A DNA stretch of 64,000 bases from Pseudomonadota bacterium (GCA_023423895.1 JAFAER010000011.1:1-64000), one strand, 5' to 3'. Shown: positions 16,259-25,809, counted from the first letter of the stretch. Notes: a model not told the origin generated them from the sequence alone. A program made the numbers and translations.

Positions 16259-18451
16259 ATGCGAGCGCGGTCTTCGCCGTGCATCGAGGCGCAGCGGTGC
16301 CTGGAGATGCTTCCGGAGCGGGTGGTGGTCTGCTCGCCGGACGGCCACATCTGCTGGGCGAACTCGCTCGCCGAGACGTTCTTCGGCATGCCCCGCTCGG
16401 AGATCGAAGGTCGCAGGCTCGACGAGCTCTGCGTCGTGGACGAGGCTCCGAGCGCGCCGCTGCTGGACCACCTGCACGGGCTACCTCGCGGCGAGGGCGT
16501 CGACGGCGTCGTGCGGCACGGCAGTGGAGCTCACATCCGCGTCGAGCTCGCGACATCCGGTTTTTTCGACGGGCTCGCCGCGGTGGTCCTGCGCCCGACG
16601 CGCCCGGCCGCGGCGGCATCGGCGACGACCGCGCGGATCTACGAGCTCGTCTTCGAAGGAGCGCCCGTCGGGATCTTTCACTTCGACGCCGCGGGCGCGA
16701 TCACCGCCTGCAATGACGCGTTCGTCCGGATCCTCGGTTCGCCTCGACGGATGCTGCTGGGGGTGCGGCTCGACACGCTCCCCGATCCCGTGATGCGGCG
16801 CTGCATGCTCGATGCGCTCTCCGGGAAGCGATCCCGCTACGAAGGTGAATACAAGTCGGCGACGTCCGGGCAGGTCCGCTCGGTGCGCGTCGACTACGCG
16901 CCGGTCTTCGGCGAGGACGGGGTGGTCATCGGTGGCGTCGGCATCACCGAGGACGTGACCGATCGCTCGCGGGCCGAGGAGGCGTCACGGCGCTCGATCG
17001 AGTCGTTCCGCTCGTTGATCGAGCGGGCACCGGACGCGATCGCGGTCCATCGCGAAGGGCGGTTCGTTCTCGTGAACCCGATGCTCGTGCGGCTCCTTTC
17101 GTACGAGAGTGACGCCGAGCTCCTCGGTCAGCCCGTCGAGCAGGTCCTGCACCCGGACGAGATCAAGCGCTATCGAGCGTCGATCGCCGAGGCACCCGGC
17201 CCTGAGGACTCCGTCTACCTCCAGCAGGTCCGGCTGCGGGGCGCGCACGGCGAGATGGTGACCACCGAGATCGCGAGCATCAACATCGACTTCGAAGGTG
17301 GCCCCGCCATTCTCTCGTTCGCCCGCGACGTGACCGAGCGGCGGGTCCTCGATGCGCGCCTCGCGAAGACCAACCGGCTCGCGTCGATCGGCACGCTTGC
17401 CGCCGGGGTCGCGCACGAGATCAACAATCCGCTCGCGTACGTCATGTTGAACCTCAACCTCCTCGCGCGGAGGAATCTGGACGATTCGGCCCGCGGGGCG
17501 CTCGACCTCGCGCGCGAAGGATGCGAGCGGGTCCGCCTCATCGTCCGTGACCTCGGCATCTTCTCGCGAGCCGAGGAGGACCGGCGTGTCTGGTTCGACG
17601 TTCGCCAGGCCATCGCCTCCGCGCTCAATCTGGCCGGCACGGAGCTCCGGTCGCGTGCTCGTCTCGTCTGCGATACGCCGCCCGTGCCGCTCGTCCTCGG
17701 AGACGAGGCGCGGCTCGGTCAGGTCATCCTCAACCTCGTGCTCAACGCGGCGCAGGCGATCCCCGAGGGCGCTCCGGACGCTCACACGATCACGGTGGCC
17801 ACGGCGGCGCGGAACGGCTGCGTCGAGATCCGCGTCAGCGACACGGGCGTCGGCATTCCGAAGAAGATGCTGGAGCACATCTTCGAGCCGTTCTGGACCA
17901 CGAAGCCCGTCGGCGTCGGGACCGGTCTCGGACTCTGGATCGTCCACGGCATCGTGCAGGCGCACGGAGGGAGCGTGGAGGTGGAGAGCGAGCCTGGAAT
18001 GGGCTCGACGTTCCGCGTCCTTCTCCCCGCGGGAGCGCAGGCGACCCCGACGTCGCGTCCGCCTCCGGTGACGGTGGACGCACCGCCTGGGCGCATCCTG
18101 CTCATCGACGACGAACGCCGCTTCGTCGAGGCGCTCCGTGCCGGCCTCGCGCCGCATCACCAGGTGATCCTCGAGACCAGCGGAGCCGCAGGTTTCGAGC
18201 GGCTGCTCGCCGAGTCGTTCGACCTCGTCGTGTGCGATCTGATGATGCCCGGAATGAACGGAATGACGATCCTGCATGAGCTGGAGCGGTCGCGGCCCGA
18301 CCTGATCCGGCGCTTCGTCTTGATGACGGGCGGCGCCTATGGCGACGAGCCGCGTGCGCTGTTCGAGCGACTCGGCGTCCGGGTGCTCGAGAAGCCATTC
18401 GACTTCTCGGCGGTCGAAGCGCTCATGGCCGACACGCAGCGGCGCTCCTGA
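16259..18451 (+). CDS. PAS-domain hybrid histidine kinase with C-terminal receiver (730 aa)
   Basis: A cytoplasmic sensor kinase with no membrane segment. Three PAS-like domains occupy roughly residues 10-110, 120-250 and 255-370. The dimerisation/phosphoacceptor segment has His386 in GVAHEINNPLAY (the NtrB-like HEINNPL form), followed by the ATPase N box (LNLVLNAAQAI), the G boxes (DTGVGIP, GLGLWIVHGI) and a C-terminal receiver with its acceptor Asp660 in VVCDLMMPGMNG. It should autophosphorylate on His and pass phosphate to Asp, either internally or to another regulator. I choose the ATG at 16259 with TAAGG upstream; a GTG at 16226 is possible. No response regulator gene lies next to it, so it is an orphan hybrid kinase. 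Confidence 0.92.
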   Translation: MRARSSPCIEAQRCLEMLPERVVVCSPDGHICWANSLAETFFGMPRSEIEGRRLDELCVVDEAPSAPLLDHLHGLPRGEGVDGVVRHGSGAHIRVELATSGFFDGLAAVVLRPTRPAAAASATTARIYELVFEGAPVGIFHFDAAGAITACNDAFVRILGSPRRMLLGVRLDTLPDPVMRRCMLDALSGKRSRYEGEYKSATSGQVRSVRVDYAPVFGEDGVVIGGVGITEDVTDRSRAEEASRRSIESFRSLIERAPDAIAVHREGRFVLVNPMLVRLLSYESDAELLGQPVEQVLHPDEIKRYRASIAEAPGPEDSVYLQQVRLRGAHGEMVTTEIASINIDFEGGPAILSFARDVTERRVLDARLAKTNRLASIGTLAAGVAHEINNPLAYVMLNLNLLARRNLDDSARGALDLAREGCERVRLIVRDLGIFSRAEEDRRVWFDVRQAIASALNLAGTELRSRARLVCDTPPVPLVLGDEARLGQVILNLVLNAAQAIPEGAPDAHTITVATAARNGCVEIRVSDTGVGIPKKMLEHIFEPFWTTKPVGVGTGLGLWIVHGIVQAHGGSVEVESEPGMGSTFRVLLPAGAQATPTSRPPPVTVDAPPGRILLIDDERRFVEALRAGLAPHHQVILETSGAAGFERLLAESFDLVVCDLMMPGMNGMTILHELERSRPDLIRRFVLMTGGAYGDEPRALFERLGVRVLEKPFDFSAVEALMADTQRRS

Positions 18452-18461
18452 CGAGCTGGCG

Positions 18462-19373
18462 TCACTCGGATGTGGCGCGCTTGCGCGCGACGTCTCGGAT
18501 GACGTCGACGAACGCCCGCAGCCCCGCAGGCACGTGACGGTGGCCGGGATAGTAGAGGACGAGACCGCCCGCGTCCGGGCTCCATTCCTCGAGCACACGC
18601 ACGAGGCGTCCGGCTCGAACGTCTTCGGCCACCGACCACTCGGCGAGGTACGCGAGCCCGACACCGTCGAGCGCGGCATCGCGGATGAGCGTCGGCGCAT
18701 CGAGCATCAGGCGTCCGCCCACGTCCACGCTGACGCGCTTTCCGCGGCGCGAGAGCTCCCAGCGGTACACCGCGCCGCTCGACTCGCGTACACAGATGCA
18801 GGGAAACGCGGTGAGGTCGGCCGGCTGCTTCGGCACTGTGCCGTCCCGAAAGAGCTTCGGGCTGCCGACGATCGCAAACCGGATCGGCATCCCGAGAGGA
18901 ACGGCGATCATGTCGCGAGGCACGGAGCCCGACGCGCGAATCCCGGCGTCGAAGCCCGCGCTGACGATGTCGACGAGCCGTTCTTCGGTGACGATGTCGA
19001 CCTTCATCTCGGGGTAGCGCCGCAGATACTCGAACACGATCGGTCGGAGCACCTGGTGAGCGGCGCCGAGGGAGCTGTTGATGCGCAGCGTGCCCGCGGG
19101 CGTCGCGCGATGCGTGTTGACGTTCTCCATCGCGCTCTGGATGGTCGCGAGCGCCGGCCCGATCGCGGCGATGAACTGCTCGCCGGCCTCCGTCAGCGAG
19201 ACGCTGCGCGTCGTGCGGTGGAACAGGCGCACGCCGAGGCGACCTTCGAGGCTCGCCACCGCGCTGCTGAGCGCCGTTCGTGAGACGCCGAGCTCTGCGG
19301 CGGCGGCGCGGAAGCTCCGACGTCGGGCGACCGCCACCACACCATCGAGCTCGACGAGACCCGAGCTACGCAT
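18462..19373 (-). CDS. LysR-family transcriptional regulator (303 aa)
   Basis: The N-terminal winged helix-turn-helix is clear: RRRSFRAAAAELGVSRTAL, then the LEGRLGVRLFHRTTRSVSLT recognition/wing region. The effector-binding domain follows (LRINSSLGAAHQVLRPIVFE, the DAGIRASGSVPRDM segment and a C-terminal GLVLYYPG block). It resembles the large group of LysR regulators that control neighbouring oxidoreductases. It is transcribed away from an aldehyde dehydrogenase gene, with a gap of about 115 bp that should carry both promoters and contains a short ATCGCGAT dyad near 19398. The effector is unknown. Stop-to-stop distance from the histidine kinase is only 10 bp. Confidence 0.92.
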   Translation of the reverse strand: MRSSGLVELDGVVAVARRRSFRAAAAELGVSRTALSSAVASLEGRLGVRLFHRTTRSVSLTEAGEQFIAAIGPALATIQSAMENVNTHRATPAGTLRINSSLGAAHQVLRPIVFEYLRRYPEMKVDIVTEERLVDIVSAGFDAGIRASGSVPRDMIAVPLGMPIRFAIVGSPKLFRDGTVPKQPADLTAFPCICVRESSGAVYRWELSRRGKRVSVDVGGRLMLDAPTLIRDAALDGVGLAYLAEWSVAEDVRAGRLVRVLEEWSPDAGGLVLYYPGHRHVPAGLRAFVDVIRDVARKRATSE

Positions 19374-19488
19374 TGTCCTGAAAACCGGGATGTCTCATCG
19401 CGATTTGTCCTTCTTACGAGGCTAATCCGCACCCCCTACCTTGGCCATCGCGACGACCGGCACGTCGCGAGGAGGAGCCAAAAGGACG

Positions 19489-20943
19489 ATGCGCAAACCC
19501 ATGCAGGAGAACGCCATTCACGCGATCGAGCACATCTACATCGACGGAGCGTTCGTGCGACCGCACGGCGTCGAACGCCTCAGCCTCGTCGACCCGACGA
19601 CGGAAGCCGTCACGGGTGACGTCAGGCTCGCGGACGAAGAGGACGCGCGGCGCGCCGTGGCTGCTGCGAAGAAGGCGCTGCCCGCCTACTCGCGAACGAG
19701 CAAGGCGGAGCGGATCGCGATCCTCACGCGGCTCCACGATGCCGTCGCTGCGCACACCGATCGCCTCGACGCGGCGATGATCGAGGAATACGGGAGTCCC
19801 GTCGCCCGTAGCAAATGGTGCGCGTCGCTCGCGGCGGCTTCGTTCGAGGAGGCGGCGGCCACGCTCGAGCGGTACGAGCTGAAGCGGCGGATCAGGGGCT
19901 CAGAAGTCGAGATGATGCCGCTCGGTGTGGTGGCTGCCATCACGCCGTGGAACAGCAACTACGGATTCATCTGCACGAAGGTGTCGGCGGCGATCGCGGC
20001 GGGTTGCACCGTGGTCGTCAAGCCGAGCGAGCTGAGCGCGAGGCAGACGCAGTTGCTCACGGAGTGCTTCGACGAAGCAGGTGTGCCTCGCGGCGTGATC
20101 AACATCGTGACGGGTCGCGGTGACGTCGTCGGCGACGCGCTGACCGCGCACCCGGACGTCGCAAAGATCTCGTTCACGGGATCGACCGCGGTGGGGAAGA
20201 CGATCTTGCGGCGCGCGGCGGAGACGCTCAAGCGCGTCACCCTCGAGCTCGGCGGCAAGTCACCGACCCTGATCCTCGACGACGCCGAGCTCGCCGAGGC
20301 AATCCCGACCGCGCTCTCGGTCGGGTTCACGAACAACGGTCAGGCCTGCATTGCGGGGACGCGCATCCTCGTCCACGAGAGCCGTCTCGCCGACGCGATA
20401 CAGCGCATCCAGACGGCCATCACCGACGTGAAGGTCGGCGATCCGCGTGACCCGGCGACCACGCTCGGGCCCCTCGTGACCAAGAAACAATGGGAGCGGG
20501 TGCAGCGCTACATCCGGCTCGGCGTCGAGGAGGGAGCAACGCTCGTCACCGGCGGAGAAGGTCGTCCCGCGGGGCTCGCTGCCGGCTACTTCGTGAAACC
20601 CACCGTCTTCGTCGGCCGCAACGACATGGCGATCGCGCGCGAGGAGATCTTCGGTCCGGTCCTCACGGTGATCCCGTATCGGTCCGACGAGGAGGCCATC
20701 CAGATCGCGAACGACACGGTCTACGGACTTCACGCGTACGTGATCTCGCCGAACCTCGACCGCGCGCGGAACGTAGCGTCGCGGCTCGAGGCGGGGCGCG
20801 TCGCAGTGAACGGCTTCCATCACGAGCCGCTCGCGCCGTTCGGTGGGTTCAAGCAATCCGGTATCGGGCGCGAGTACGGCGTCGCCGGCCTCGAAGCGCA
20901 TCTCGAGCCGCGGACGTTGCTCGGCCTCCACGCCGCGGCGTGA
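19489..20943 (+). CDS. Aldehyde dehydrogenase family protein (484 aa)
   Basis: A full-length NAD(P)-dependent aldehyde dehydrogenase. The general base Glu253 lies in LELGGKSP and the nucleophile Cys287 in NNGQACIAGTR, 34 residues apart as usual. The ITPWNSN and VVKPSELS segments bind the cofactor, FTGSTAVGK is the nucleotide loop, and EEIFGPVLTV and GGFKQSGIGREYG are family hallmarks. It oxidises an aldehyde to the acid; the substrate is not predictable. I start at the ATG at 19489, preceded by AAAGG; a second ATG at 19501 is close behind. It is divergent from the LysR gene and followed by an SDR gene, suggesting a small catabolic operon for an alcohol or aldehyde. Confidence 0.92.
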   Translation: MRKPMQENAIHAIEHIYIDGAFVRPHGVERLSLVDPTTEAVTGDVRLADEEDARRAVAAAKKALPAYSRTSKAERIAILTRLHDAVAAHTDRLDAAMIEEYGSPVARSKWCASLAAASFEEAAATLERYELKRRIRGSEVEMMPLGVVAAITPWNSNYGFICTKVSAAIAAGCTVVVKPSELSARQTQLLTECFDEAGVPRGVINIVTGRGDVVGDALTAHPDVAKISFTGSTAVGKTILRRAAETLKRVTLELGGKSPTLILDDAELAEAIPTALSVGFTNNGQACIAGTRILVHESRLADAIQRIQTAITDVKVGDPRDPATTLGPLVTKKQWERVQRYIRLGVEEGATLVTGGEGRPAGLAAGYFVKPTVFVGRNDMAIAREEIFGPVLTVIPYRSDEEAIQIANDTVYGLHAYVISPNLDRARNVASRLEAGRVAVNGFHHEPLAPFGGFKQSGIGREYGVAGLEAHLEPRTLLGLHAAA

Positions 20944-21020
20944 AGTCGCCCGTCTCGTCACTGTCGTCTCTCCGTCGGCTTCCGGGGGAGAGCTCACGTC
21001 ATCAGCCAAGGGAGAACACG

Positions 21021-21818
21021 GTGGACTTGAAGTTGAATGGCAAGCGCGCGCTCGTGACGGGCTCGAGCGCCGGCATCGGCGAGGCGATCGCGAAGCTGCT
21101 CGCCGCCGAGGGCGCCACCGTCGTCGTCCACGGGCGGGACGAGGCACGCACACGCGCCGTCGCCGACGCGATCCGCGCGTCGGGTGGACGTTCGGAGATG
21201 GCGCTCGGCGATCTCGCGACGGATGAAGGCGCCGATGCGGTGGCTCGCGACGCGCTCGCCCGTGGCCCGATCGACGTCCTCGTGAACAACGCCGGCAGCT
21301 ACCGCCACGTCTCGTGGGACGGCGCGACCAGCCAGGACTGGATGGACACCTACCAGACGAACGTGATCTCCGGCGTCCGGATGATTCGTCACTTCGTCCC
21401 GAAGATGCGCGAGCGCGGTTGGGGACGGGTGATCACGATCGGCGGCGGGCTTGCGATCCAGCCCATCAGCGTCCAGCCCGACTACAACGCGACGCTGGCC
21501 GCGCGTCACAACCTCGCCGTGTCGCTCGCGCGCGAGCTGAAGGGCACCGGCGTGACCTCGAACGTGGTCGCTCCGGGCGCCATTCGTGTGAAGGCGGTGG
21601 AAGACTTCCTGGTCCACGCTGCCGAAGGGCACGACTGGGGCACGACGTACGAGGAGATCGAGCGCGCAGCGGTCCGCGAGCTCGTCCCGAACGACGTCGG
21701 GCGGCTCGGGCGTCCCGAGGAGATCGCGTCAGCCGTCGCCTACCTCGCGAGCCCCCACGCGGACTACGTGAGCGGCGCGATCCTCCGCGTCGACGGCGGC
21801 ACGATCCGATCGCTCTAA
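21021..21818 (+). CDS. SDR-family protein with altered catalytic residues (265 aa)
   Basis: A GTG at 21021 with AAGGGAG upstream begins MDLKLNGKRALVTGSSAGIG, so the Rossmann nucleotide motif is intact, as are LVNNAG and the C-terminal RVDGG. The active-site segment is unusual: Tyr155 is present in DYNATLAARHN, but the Lys normally four residues later is Leu159, and the position of the catalytic Ser, thirteen residues before Tyr, lies in a triple Gly. Either the enzyme uses other residues or it no longer reduces carbonyls. It follows the aldehyde dehydrogenase by 77 bp, probably in the same operon under the LysR regulator. The bases at these positions read unambiguously. Confidence 0.88.
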   Translation: MDLKLNGKRALVTGSSAGIGEAIAKLLAAEGATVVVHGRDEARTRAVADAIRASGGRSEMALGDLATDEGADAVARDALARGPIDVLVNNAGSYRHVSWDGATSQDWMDTYQTNVISGVRMIRHFVPKMRERGWGRVITIGGGLAIQPISVQPDYNATLAARHNLAVSLARELKGTGVTSNVVAPGAIRVKAVEDFLVHAAEGHDWGTTYEEIERAAVRELVPNDVGRLGRPEEIASAVAYLASPHADYVSGAILRVDGGTIRSL

Positions 21819-21820
21819 AG

Positions 21821-21847
21821 CGACGTCGCGCGGCGAGCGGGACGTCG
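21821..21847. terminator. Possible bidirectional hairpin between convergent genes
   Basis: CGACGTC (21821-21827) and GACGTCG (21841-21847) can pair around a 13-base loop in the 34-bp gap between the stops of the convergent SDR and transporter genes. There is no T run on either side, so a terminator role is inferred from position only. Confidence 0.3.
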
Positions 21848-21852
21848 ATCCG

Positions 21853-23268
21853 TCAAGCGGCGGCGGCCGACGCTGGCTCGCCTTTCGAGTCGTCCTTGGC
21901 GATCCACTTCCGTCCCAGCCAGATGCCGACGGGTCCGACGAGCGTGGTGAGCGCGACGATTCCCCAGAGGGCAGCAGGCGATCGCGGACCTGTCTCGGGG
22001 ACGAACGTCGTGAGCAGATAGCCCGATGTCGGCCCGACGAGGAACTTCGCGAGGAAGTACGGAAGCGAGGCGAGGCTTACGTACGTCGCCTCACGACCGC
22101 GGGGCGCGATCGACACGTTGTACTCGTACAGACGCGGCGACCAGAGCGCCTCGCCCACGGTCAGGCACAAGATCATCCCGATCTGGTGCGCCATCGAAGA
22201 GCCGAAGCAGAGGACGAGCGGGCTCAGCGCCGAGATGAACGCGCCGACGAGAAGGACCTGCAACGGCTTTCGGTTGCGCGTGAGCGCGGTGCCGAGCGGC
22301 GCGAGGAACAAGATCAACAGCGAGTTGATCGACCACACCGTGCCGATCGGGAAGTCGTCGCCCTGCTCGCGCAGGACGTACTTCGGCCAGGTGAAGTGCA
22401 TGTGCTGGAACATCATGCGAACCAGCGACAAGAGCACGAGCAGGACCATGAACCGCCAGAACGGCCGATCGGAGAGGACGTCTCGCAGCGCGATGAGCGG
22501 GCTGACCTTCTTCGGCGTGGCCTCGCCAGCGGCTGCCTCCTCGGCGTCCACGCGATGCTCGAAGTTCTTGCGCACCAAGAGGACGACGCCGAACGCGATC
22601 GTGGCGAACAGGAAGCCGAGCGCCATGATCGCGGTGTTCGCCGTGAACATGCGCTCGCCGAGGAGCGGCAGCGTGATCGCACGACTGGCCAGCTTGCCCG
22701 TCGACGGATCGAGGAACGCGCGCCGCGTGAGGTCGATGACGAGCGGTCCGGTCATCGCGCCGGCGAGGTTGAAGCTGACGTACCAGAGCGAGAACGCGAA
22801 CGACCGCGTCTGCTTCGACGATGCGCGCTGCACGGCCGTCTGGAGCACCGGCGACGTCGTCGCGTACGCGAAGCCGAACGCGAGCAGCGTTGCGATCGCC
22901 ATGTCGGTCGACGGCGCGACGGCCATCCCGAGCCGCGTGAGCGCTGCGAGCGCAAACGAGATCAGCAGCGTGCGACGGACGCCGATGGTGTCCGCGATCG
23001 ATCCGACGATGAAGACGAACAACGTGACGAGCGTCGAGAACGTCGCCGCCCACCAGCCGGCGCGCTTGTCGTCCATGCCGAAGTCGTTCGAGAGCCACAG
23101 CGGCAGCGTCGGCAAGAACGAGAAGATGCCGAGGTACTCGAAGAACGTCGCGAGATAGACGAGCCAGAGCTCGCGCGGGCACCGGAGGAGTGCGCGCAGG
23201 TCTTCGCCGAGCGTGGTCTTGGGAGCAGACGAGGGAGCGAATCCGGCCACGGGCGCGGACGCTAACAC
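21853..23268 (-). CDS. Major facilitator superfamily transporter (about 471 aa)
   Basis: The protein has about twelve hydrophobic segments, beginning with LWLVYLATFFEYLGIFSFLP, and a hydrophilic middle loop (EEAAAGEATPKKV) as expected between the two six-helix halves of an MFS carrier. The loop after helix 2 (SIADTIGVRRTLL) is a version of the MFS motif A. The substrate cannot be told from sequence; the inner membrane is the location. The start is uncertain: GTG at 23268 or 23250, neither with a good ribosome site. A much longer upstream reading is Arg-rich and unlike the family. It faces the SDR gene and is divergent from module B. Confidence 0.85.
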   Translation of the reverse strand: MLASAPVAGFAPSSAPKTTLGEDLRALLRCPRELWLVYLATFFEYLGIFSFLPTLPLWLSNDFGMDDKRAGWWAATFSTLVTLFVFIVGSIADTIGVRRTLLISFALAALTRLGMAVAPSTDMAIATLLAFGFAYATTSPVLQTAVQRASSKQTRSFAFSLWYVSFNLAGAMTGPLVIDLTRRAFLDPSTGKLASRAITLPLLGERMFTANTAIMALGFLFATIAFGVVLLVRKNFEHRVDAEEAAAGEATPKKVSPLIALRDVLSDRPFWRFMVLLVLLSLVRMMFQHMHFTWPKYVLREQGDDFPIGTVWSINSLLILFLAPLGTALTRNRKPLQVLLVGAFISALSPLVLCFGSSMAHQIGMILCLTVGEALWSPRLYEYNVSIAPRGREATYVSLASLPYFLAKFLVGPTSGYLLTTFVPETGPRSPAALWGIVALTTLVGPVGIWLGRKWIAKDDSKGEPASAAAA

Positions 23269-23441
23269 CGACCACAAGGGAGTTGAACCTGAGGCGTGCG
23301 TGGCCCTGCGCGTCGAGAGCAGCCTCTTTCTCGATCGCGACGGATGAGCTGTTGCCACCGGTGCCGTGCGGGGGAGATGGCGGAAGTGACGCAGCCTTTG
23401 CCCTCGACCGGCGCCGCATTTCGAGCCATGTGCGACCGACG

Positions 23442-24353
23442 ATGTTCTCCGTCGGGCTCGCGACGCTCCTGGGCCTCGTTGCCCTCGATTGGACGGCTCC
23501 AGCCGAATGTCCGAGTCGTGAGAGCGTAGCGAACGCGATCGACGGCGTGCTCGGCGGAGAGGTGCCGCGTGACGTCTTCGCGAAGGCCGCGGTCGAGCCG
23601 ATCGTGGACGGGCGATGGCGGCTTCGTCTCGACACGGCGATCGACGGTGTCGAGGCCCGAAGGGAGATCGAGGCACCGTCTTGCGCAGAGCTCGCGGACG
23701 CCACGGCCATCCTCGTCGGGATCGAGGCGTCGCGCGACCCGAGGAGCCGCGGTCTCCCCGAGCCCCCGCTCCCGTCGGCTGAGCTTCTGCCGTCTCCGTC
23801 GCTACGTTCCGAGCGTGTCGTCGAGCCGCGGCGTCCGCCGATCAGAAGGCGTCTTTTTGCCGTCGGCGCCGCGGCGGGCCTCGGACTGGGCCTCGTCGGC
23901 AGCAGGGCGACTGGCGGCGTCGCGACGGTCGCGTGGTTTCACGGCAAGAACCGGCTCTCGATCGACGCGTCATACTTCGTCGCGAGCGACGTCGCAGGGG
24001 TCGCGCTGCGGTCCGATCTCGTCAGCGTCGGCTTTACCGGCTGCCCGTTGCTCCTCGCTGGCCGGCTCGAGCTGGGGCCATGTGTCGGGATCGAGGGCGG
24101 CCGTGTCGCCACCTACGACGTGCCGGACATTTTTGGCGGCTCGTTCGACGATGCGCTGGCCTGGGCCGCGGTTCGCGCGGGAGGTCTGGTCAGCTACCCG
24201 ATCGGTCCATTCGCGTTGAACGCCGACGTCGGGGCGGTCGTGCCGCTCGTCCGGCACCGCCGCTACGTCATCACCGACGAAGCTAGCGAGCTTCACGAAG
24301 CCGCGCCGGTCGCGGTTCGTTTTCTCGGCGGAGTCGAGCTGCGTTTTCCTTAA
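23442..24353 (+). CDS. Module B gene 1: CP-domain plus outer-membrane barrel protein (303 aa)
   Basis: Paralogue of the genes at 6569, 26643 and 49591. From the ATG at 23442 there is a very short hydrophobic leader (MFSVGLATLLGLVAL) running straight into the entry motif LDWTAPAECPSRESV. The domain ends with a second Cys in APSCAELADATAILV, then a Pro-rich linker (about 100-130) and a C-terminal barrel-like region finishing in VELRFP. The leader is shorter than in the other copies, so a GTG at 23430 may be used. This is the smallest paralogue. It lies 35 bp before its ECF sigma gene. Confidence 0.7.
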   Translation: MFSVGLATLLGLVALDWTAPAECPSRESVANAIDGVLGGEVPRDVFAKAAVEPIVDGRWRLRLDTAIDGVEARREIEAPSCAELADATAILVGIEASRDPRSRGLPEPPLPSAELLPSPSLRSERVVEPRRPPIRRRLFAVGAAAGLGLGLVGSRATGGVATVAWFHGKNRLSIDASYFVASDVAGVALRSDLVSVGFTGCPLLLAGRLELGPCVGIEGGRVATYDVPDIFGGSFDDALAWAAVRAGGLVSYPIGPFALNADVGAVVPLVRHRRYVITDEASELHEAAPVAVRFLGGVELRFP

Positions 24354-24388
24354 CGAAAAGCCTGACTGCCGGGGACTCATGAGCGTCG

Positions 24389-24979
24389 ATGTCTGCAACC
24401 ACGGCACGCGTCCATGGCCTCGCGGCGGCGGAGCCCGCGAGCGGCGTCGATTTCGGGGAGGTCTACGACGCTCATGCGCCGTTCGTCTGGCGTGCCGTAG
24501 CTCGTCTCGGTGTGGCCGACGGCGCCGTCGAGGACGTCGTGCAAGAGGTCTTCCTCGTCGTGCATCGACGGCTGCCGGAGTTCGAGGCGCGATCCGACCT
24601 CCGGACGTGGATCTTCGGGATCGCGATCCACGTGACACGTCGCCATCGGCGGACCCTGGCTCGACGGCGGCTCGCCGGTTCGGCCGAGCACGCAGACATC
24701 GAGACGGCGATGCTCCCGGAGCATCCGGAACGGGCTCCCGACGCCCTCCTGGCGCGAACCGAGGCCATCGAGCTGCTTGCGCTGCTTCTCGACGAGCTGG
24801 ACGACGAGCTTCGTGAGGTGTTCGTCCTCTCCGACATCGAGGACATGACGGTCCGCGAGATCGCCGAGATCGTCGGTGCAAATCCGAACACCGTCTCCTC
24901 CCGCTTGCGGACCGCGCGGCGCGCGTTCGAGCAGGCTGTGACGCGCGCGCGCGCACGCGACCAGTGGAGGCTCCGATGA
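24389..24979 (+). CDS. Module B gene 2: ECF sigma factor (196 aa)
   Basis: Region 2 contains VYDAHAPFVWRAVARLGV and VVQEVFLVVHRRLPEFEA; region 4 contains the MTVREIAEIVGANPNTVSSR helix-turn-helix. Of the four module sigma factors this is the most canonical ECF protein. The ATG at 24389 gives a short N-terminal lead before region 2. Its stop overlaps the membrane-protein start (ATGA at 24976), as in all other copies. GAAAAGCC lies upstream, and the module C sigma gene has a similar GAAAAAGCCC block ahead of it, which may be part of a shared promoter. Confidence 0.92.
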   Translation: MSATTARVHGLAAAEPASGVDFGEVYDAHAPFVWRAVARLGVADGAVEDVVQEVFLVVHRRLPEFEARSDLRTWIFGIAIHVTRRHRRTLARRRLAGSAEHADIETAMLPEHPERAPDALLARTEAIELLALLLDELDDELREVFVLSDIEDMTVREIAEIVGANPNTVSSRLRTARRAFEQAVTRARARDQWRLR

Positions 24980-25809
24980 GCGATCCGAACGAGCTGAGCG
25001 ACGACGCCCGCATGCTCCTGCGCATCGCACGCAGCTCGGGCACGCCCGATCCGGCCGCGCTCGCACGCGTCCGAGCCTCCGTTCTCCGGGACGCGGGAGT
25101 CGGGGCTGCCGCAATCGGCGCGGCCGCGGGGACGTCGAAGCTGGCGAGCTCCACGCCGCCGACGATCGGCAGCGCCGCGACGGCGACGTCGGGTCTGACG
25201 TTGCTCGCCAAGTCCGCCGCGGTGCTCGCCGTGATCGGCGCGACGGCTGCCGCGCTGTACGCATTCGCCCCCGCCGCACCTCCGGCGCCGTCGACCGTGT
25301 CGAGCGCAGCAGCGTCGCCGACCGCGGTCACGACGGCCAGCGAGCCGACTCAGGAGGCGCTGCCTCCCACCGTCCTCACGAAGGCCCCGCCCGCGCCTCG
25401 CGTGGAATCGTCGGCCGCTGGACCGGCGCGAGCGCGTCGGCAGAAGGTCGCGAACGCGCCTGTAGAGCGTCCGACGACGGCCACACCGACGCCCAGCCTG
25501 GCGGACGATCTGGCTCGGCTGCGAGAGGCGCAGCTTGCGCTCACGACGGGGCAGCCCGAGCGCGCCGTCGAGGCGCTACAGGGCGTCGAGGACGGGAGCT
25601 CGCTCTCGGTCGAGCGTGACGGTCTTCGCACGCTCGCCCGCTGCGCGATCGCCAAGCGCGGCGCGAGCGGAGCGGGAGAAGAGCGCGGAGAGGGAGAAGA
25701 GCGCGAAGCGGGCGAGCACCGCGCACGCGTCGAAGCCGAACGTTTCCTCGCGGCCCATCCCCACGCGTCGATCGGCGCGCGCGTCCGAAGCGCGTGTGAC
25801 GTGCACTGA
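24976..25809 (+). CDS. Module B gene 3: single-pass membrane protein, probable sigma regulator (277 aa)
   Basis: Coupled to the sigma gene by ATGA. The N-terminal 70 residues are cytoplasmic, a membrane helix (LLAKSAAVLAVIGATAAALY) lies around residues 76-96, and a long Pro/Ala/Thr/Ser linker extends to about 175. The C-terminal domain has the helical-repeat pattern shared with the other copies (LREAQLALTTGQPERAVEAL and ERFLAAHPHASIGARV). A Glu/Gly/Arg-rich stretch near residues 235-250, encoded by imperfect GGAGAAGAGCGC repeats around 25676-25710, is an insertion not present in the paralogues. No zinc-binding anti-sigma motif is seen. Confidence 0.75.
   Translation: MSDPNELSDDARMLLRIARSSGTPDPAALARVRASVLRDAGVGAAAIGAAAGTSKLASSTPPTIGSAATATSGLTLLAKSAAVLAVIGATAAALYAFAPAAPPAPSTVSSAAASPTAVTTASEPTQEALPPTVLTKAPPAPRVESSAAGPARARRQKVANAPVERPTTATPTPSLADDLARLREAQLALTTGQPERAVEALQGVEDGSSLSVERDGLRTLARCAIAKRGASGAGEERGEGEEREAGEHRARVEAERFLAAHPHASIGARVRSACDVH

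Noticed and set aside
19374..19488. ATCGCGAT dyad as LysR binding site.
   Set aside because: Eight bases with no T-N11-A support is too little in DNA of this composition; noted only as context for the LysR gene.
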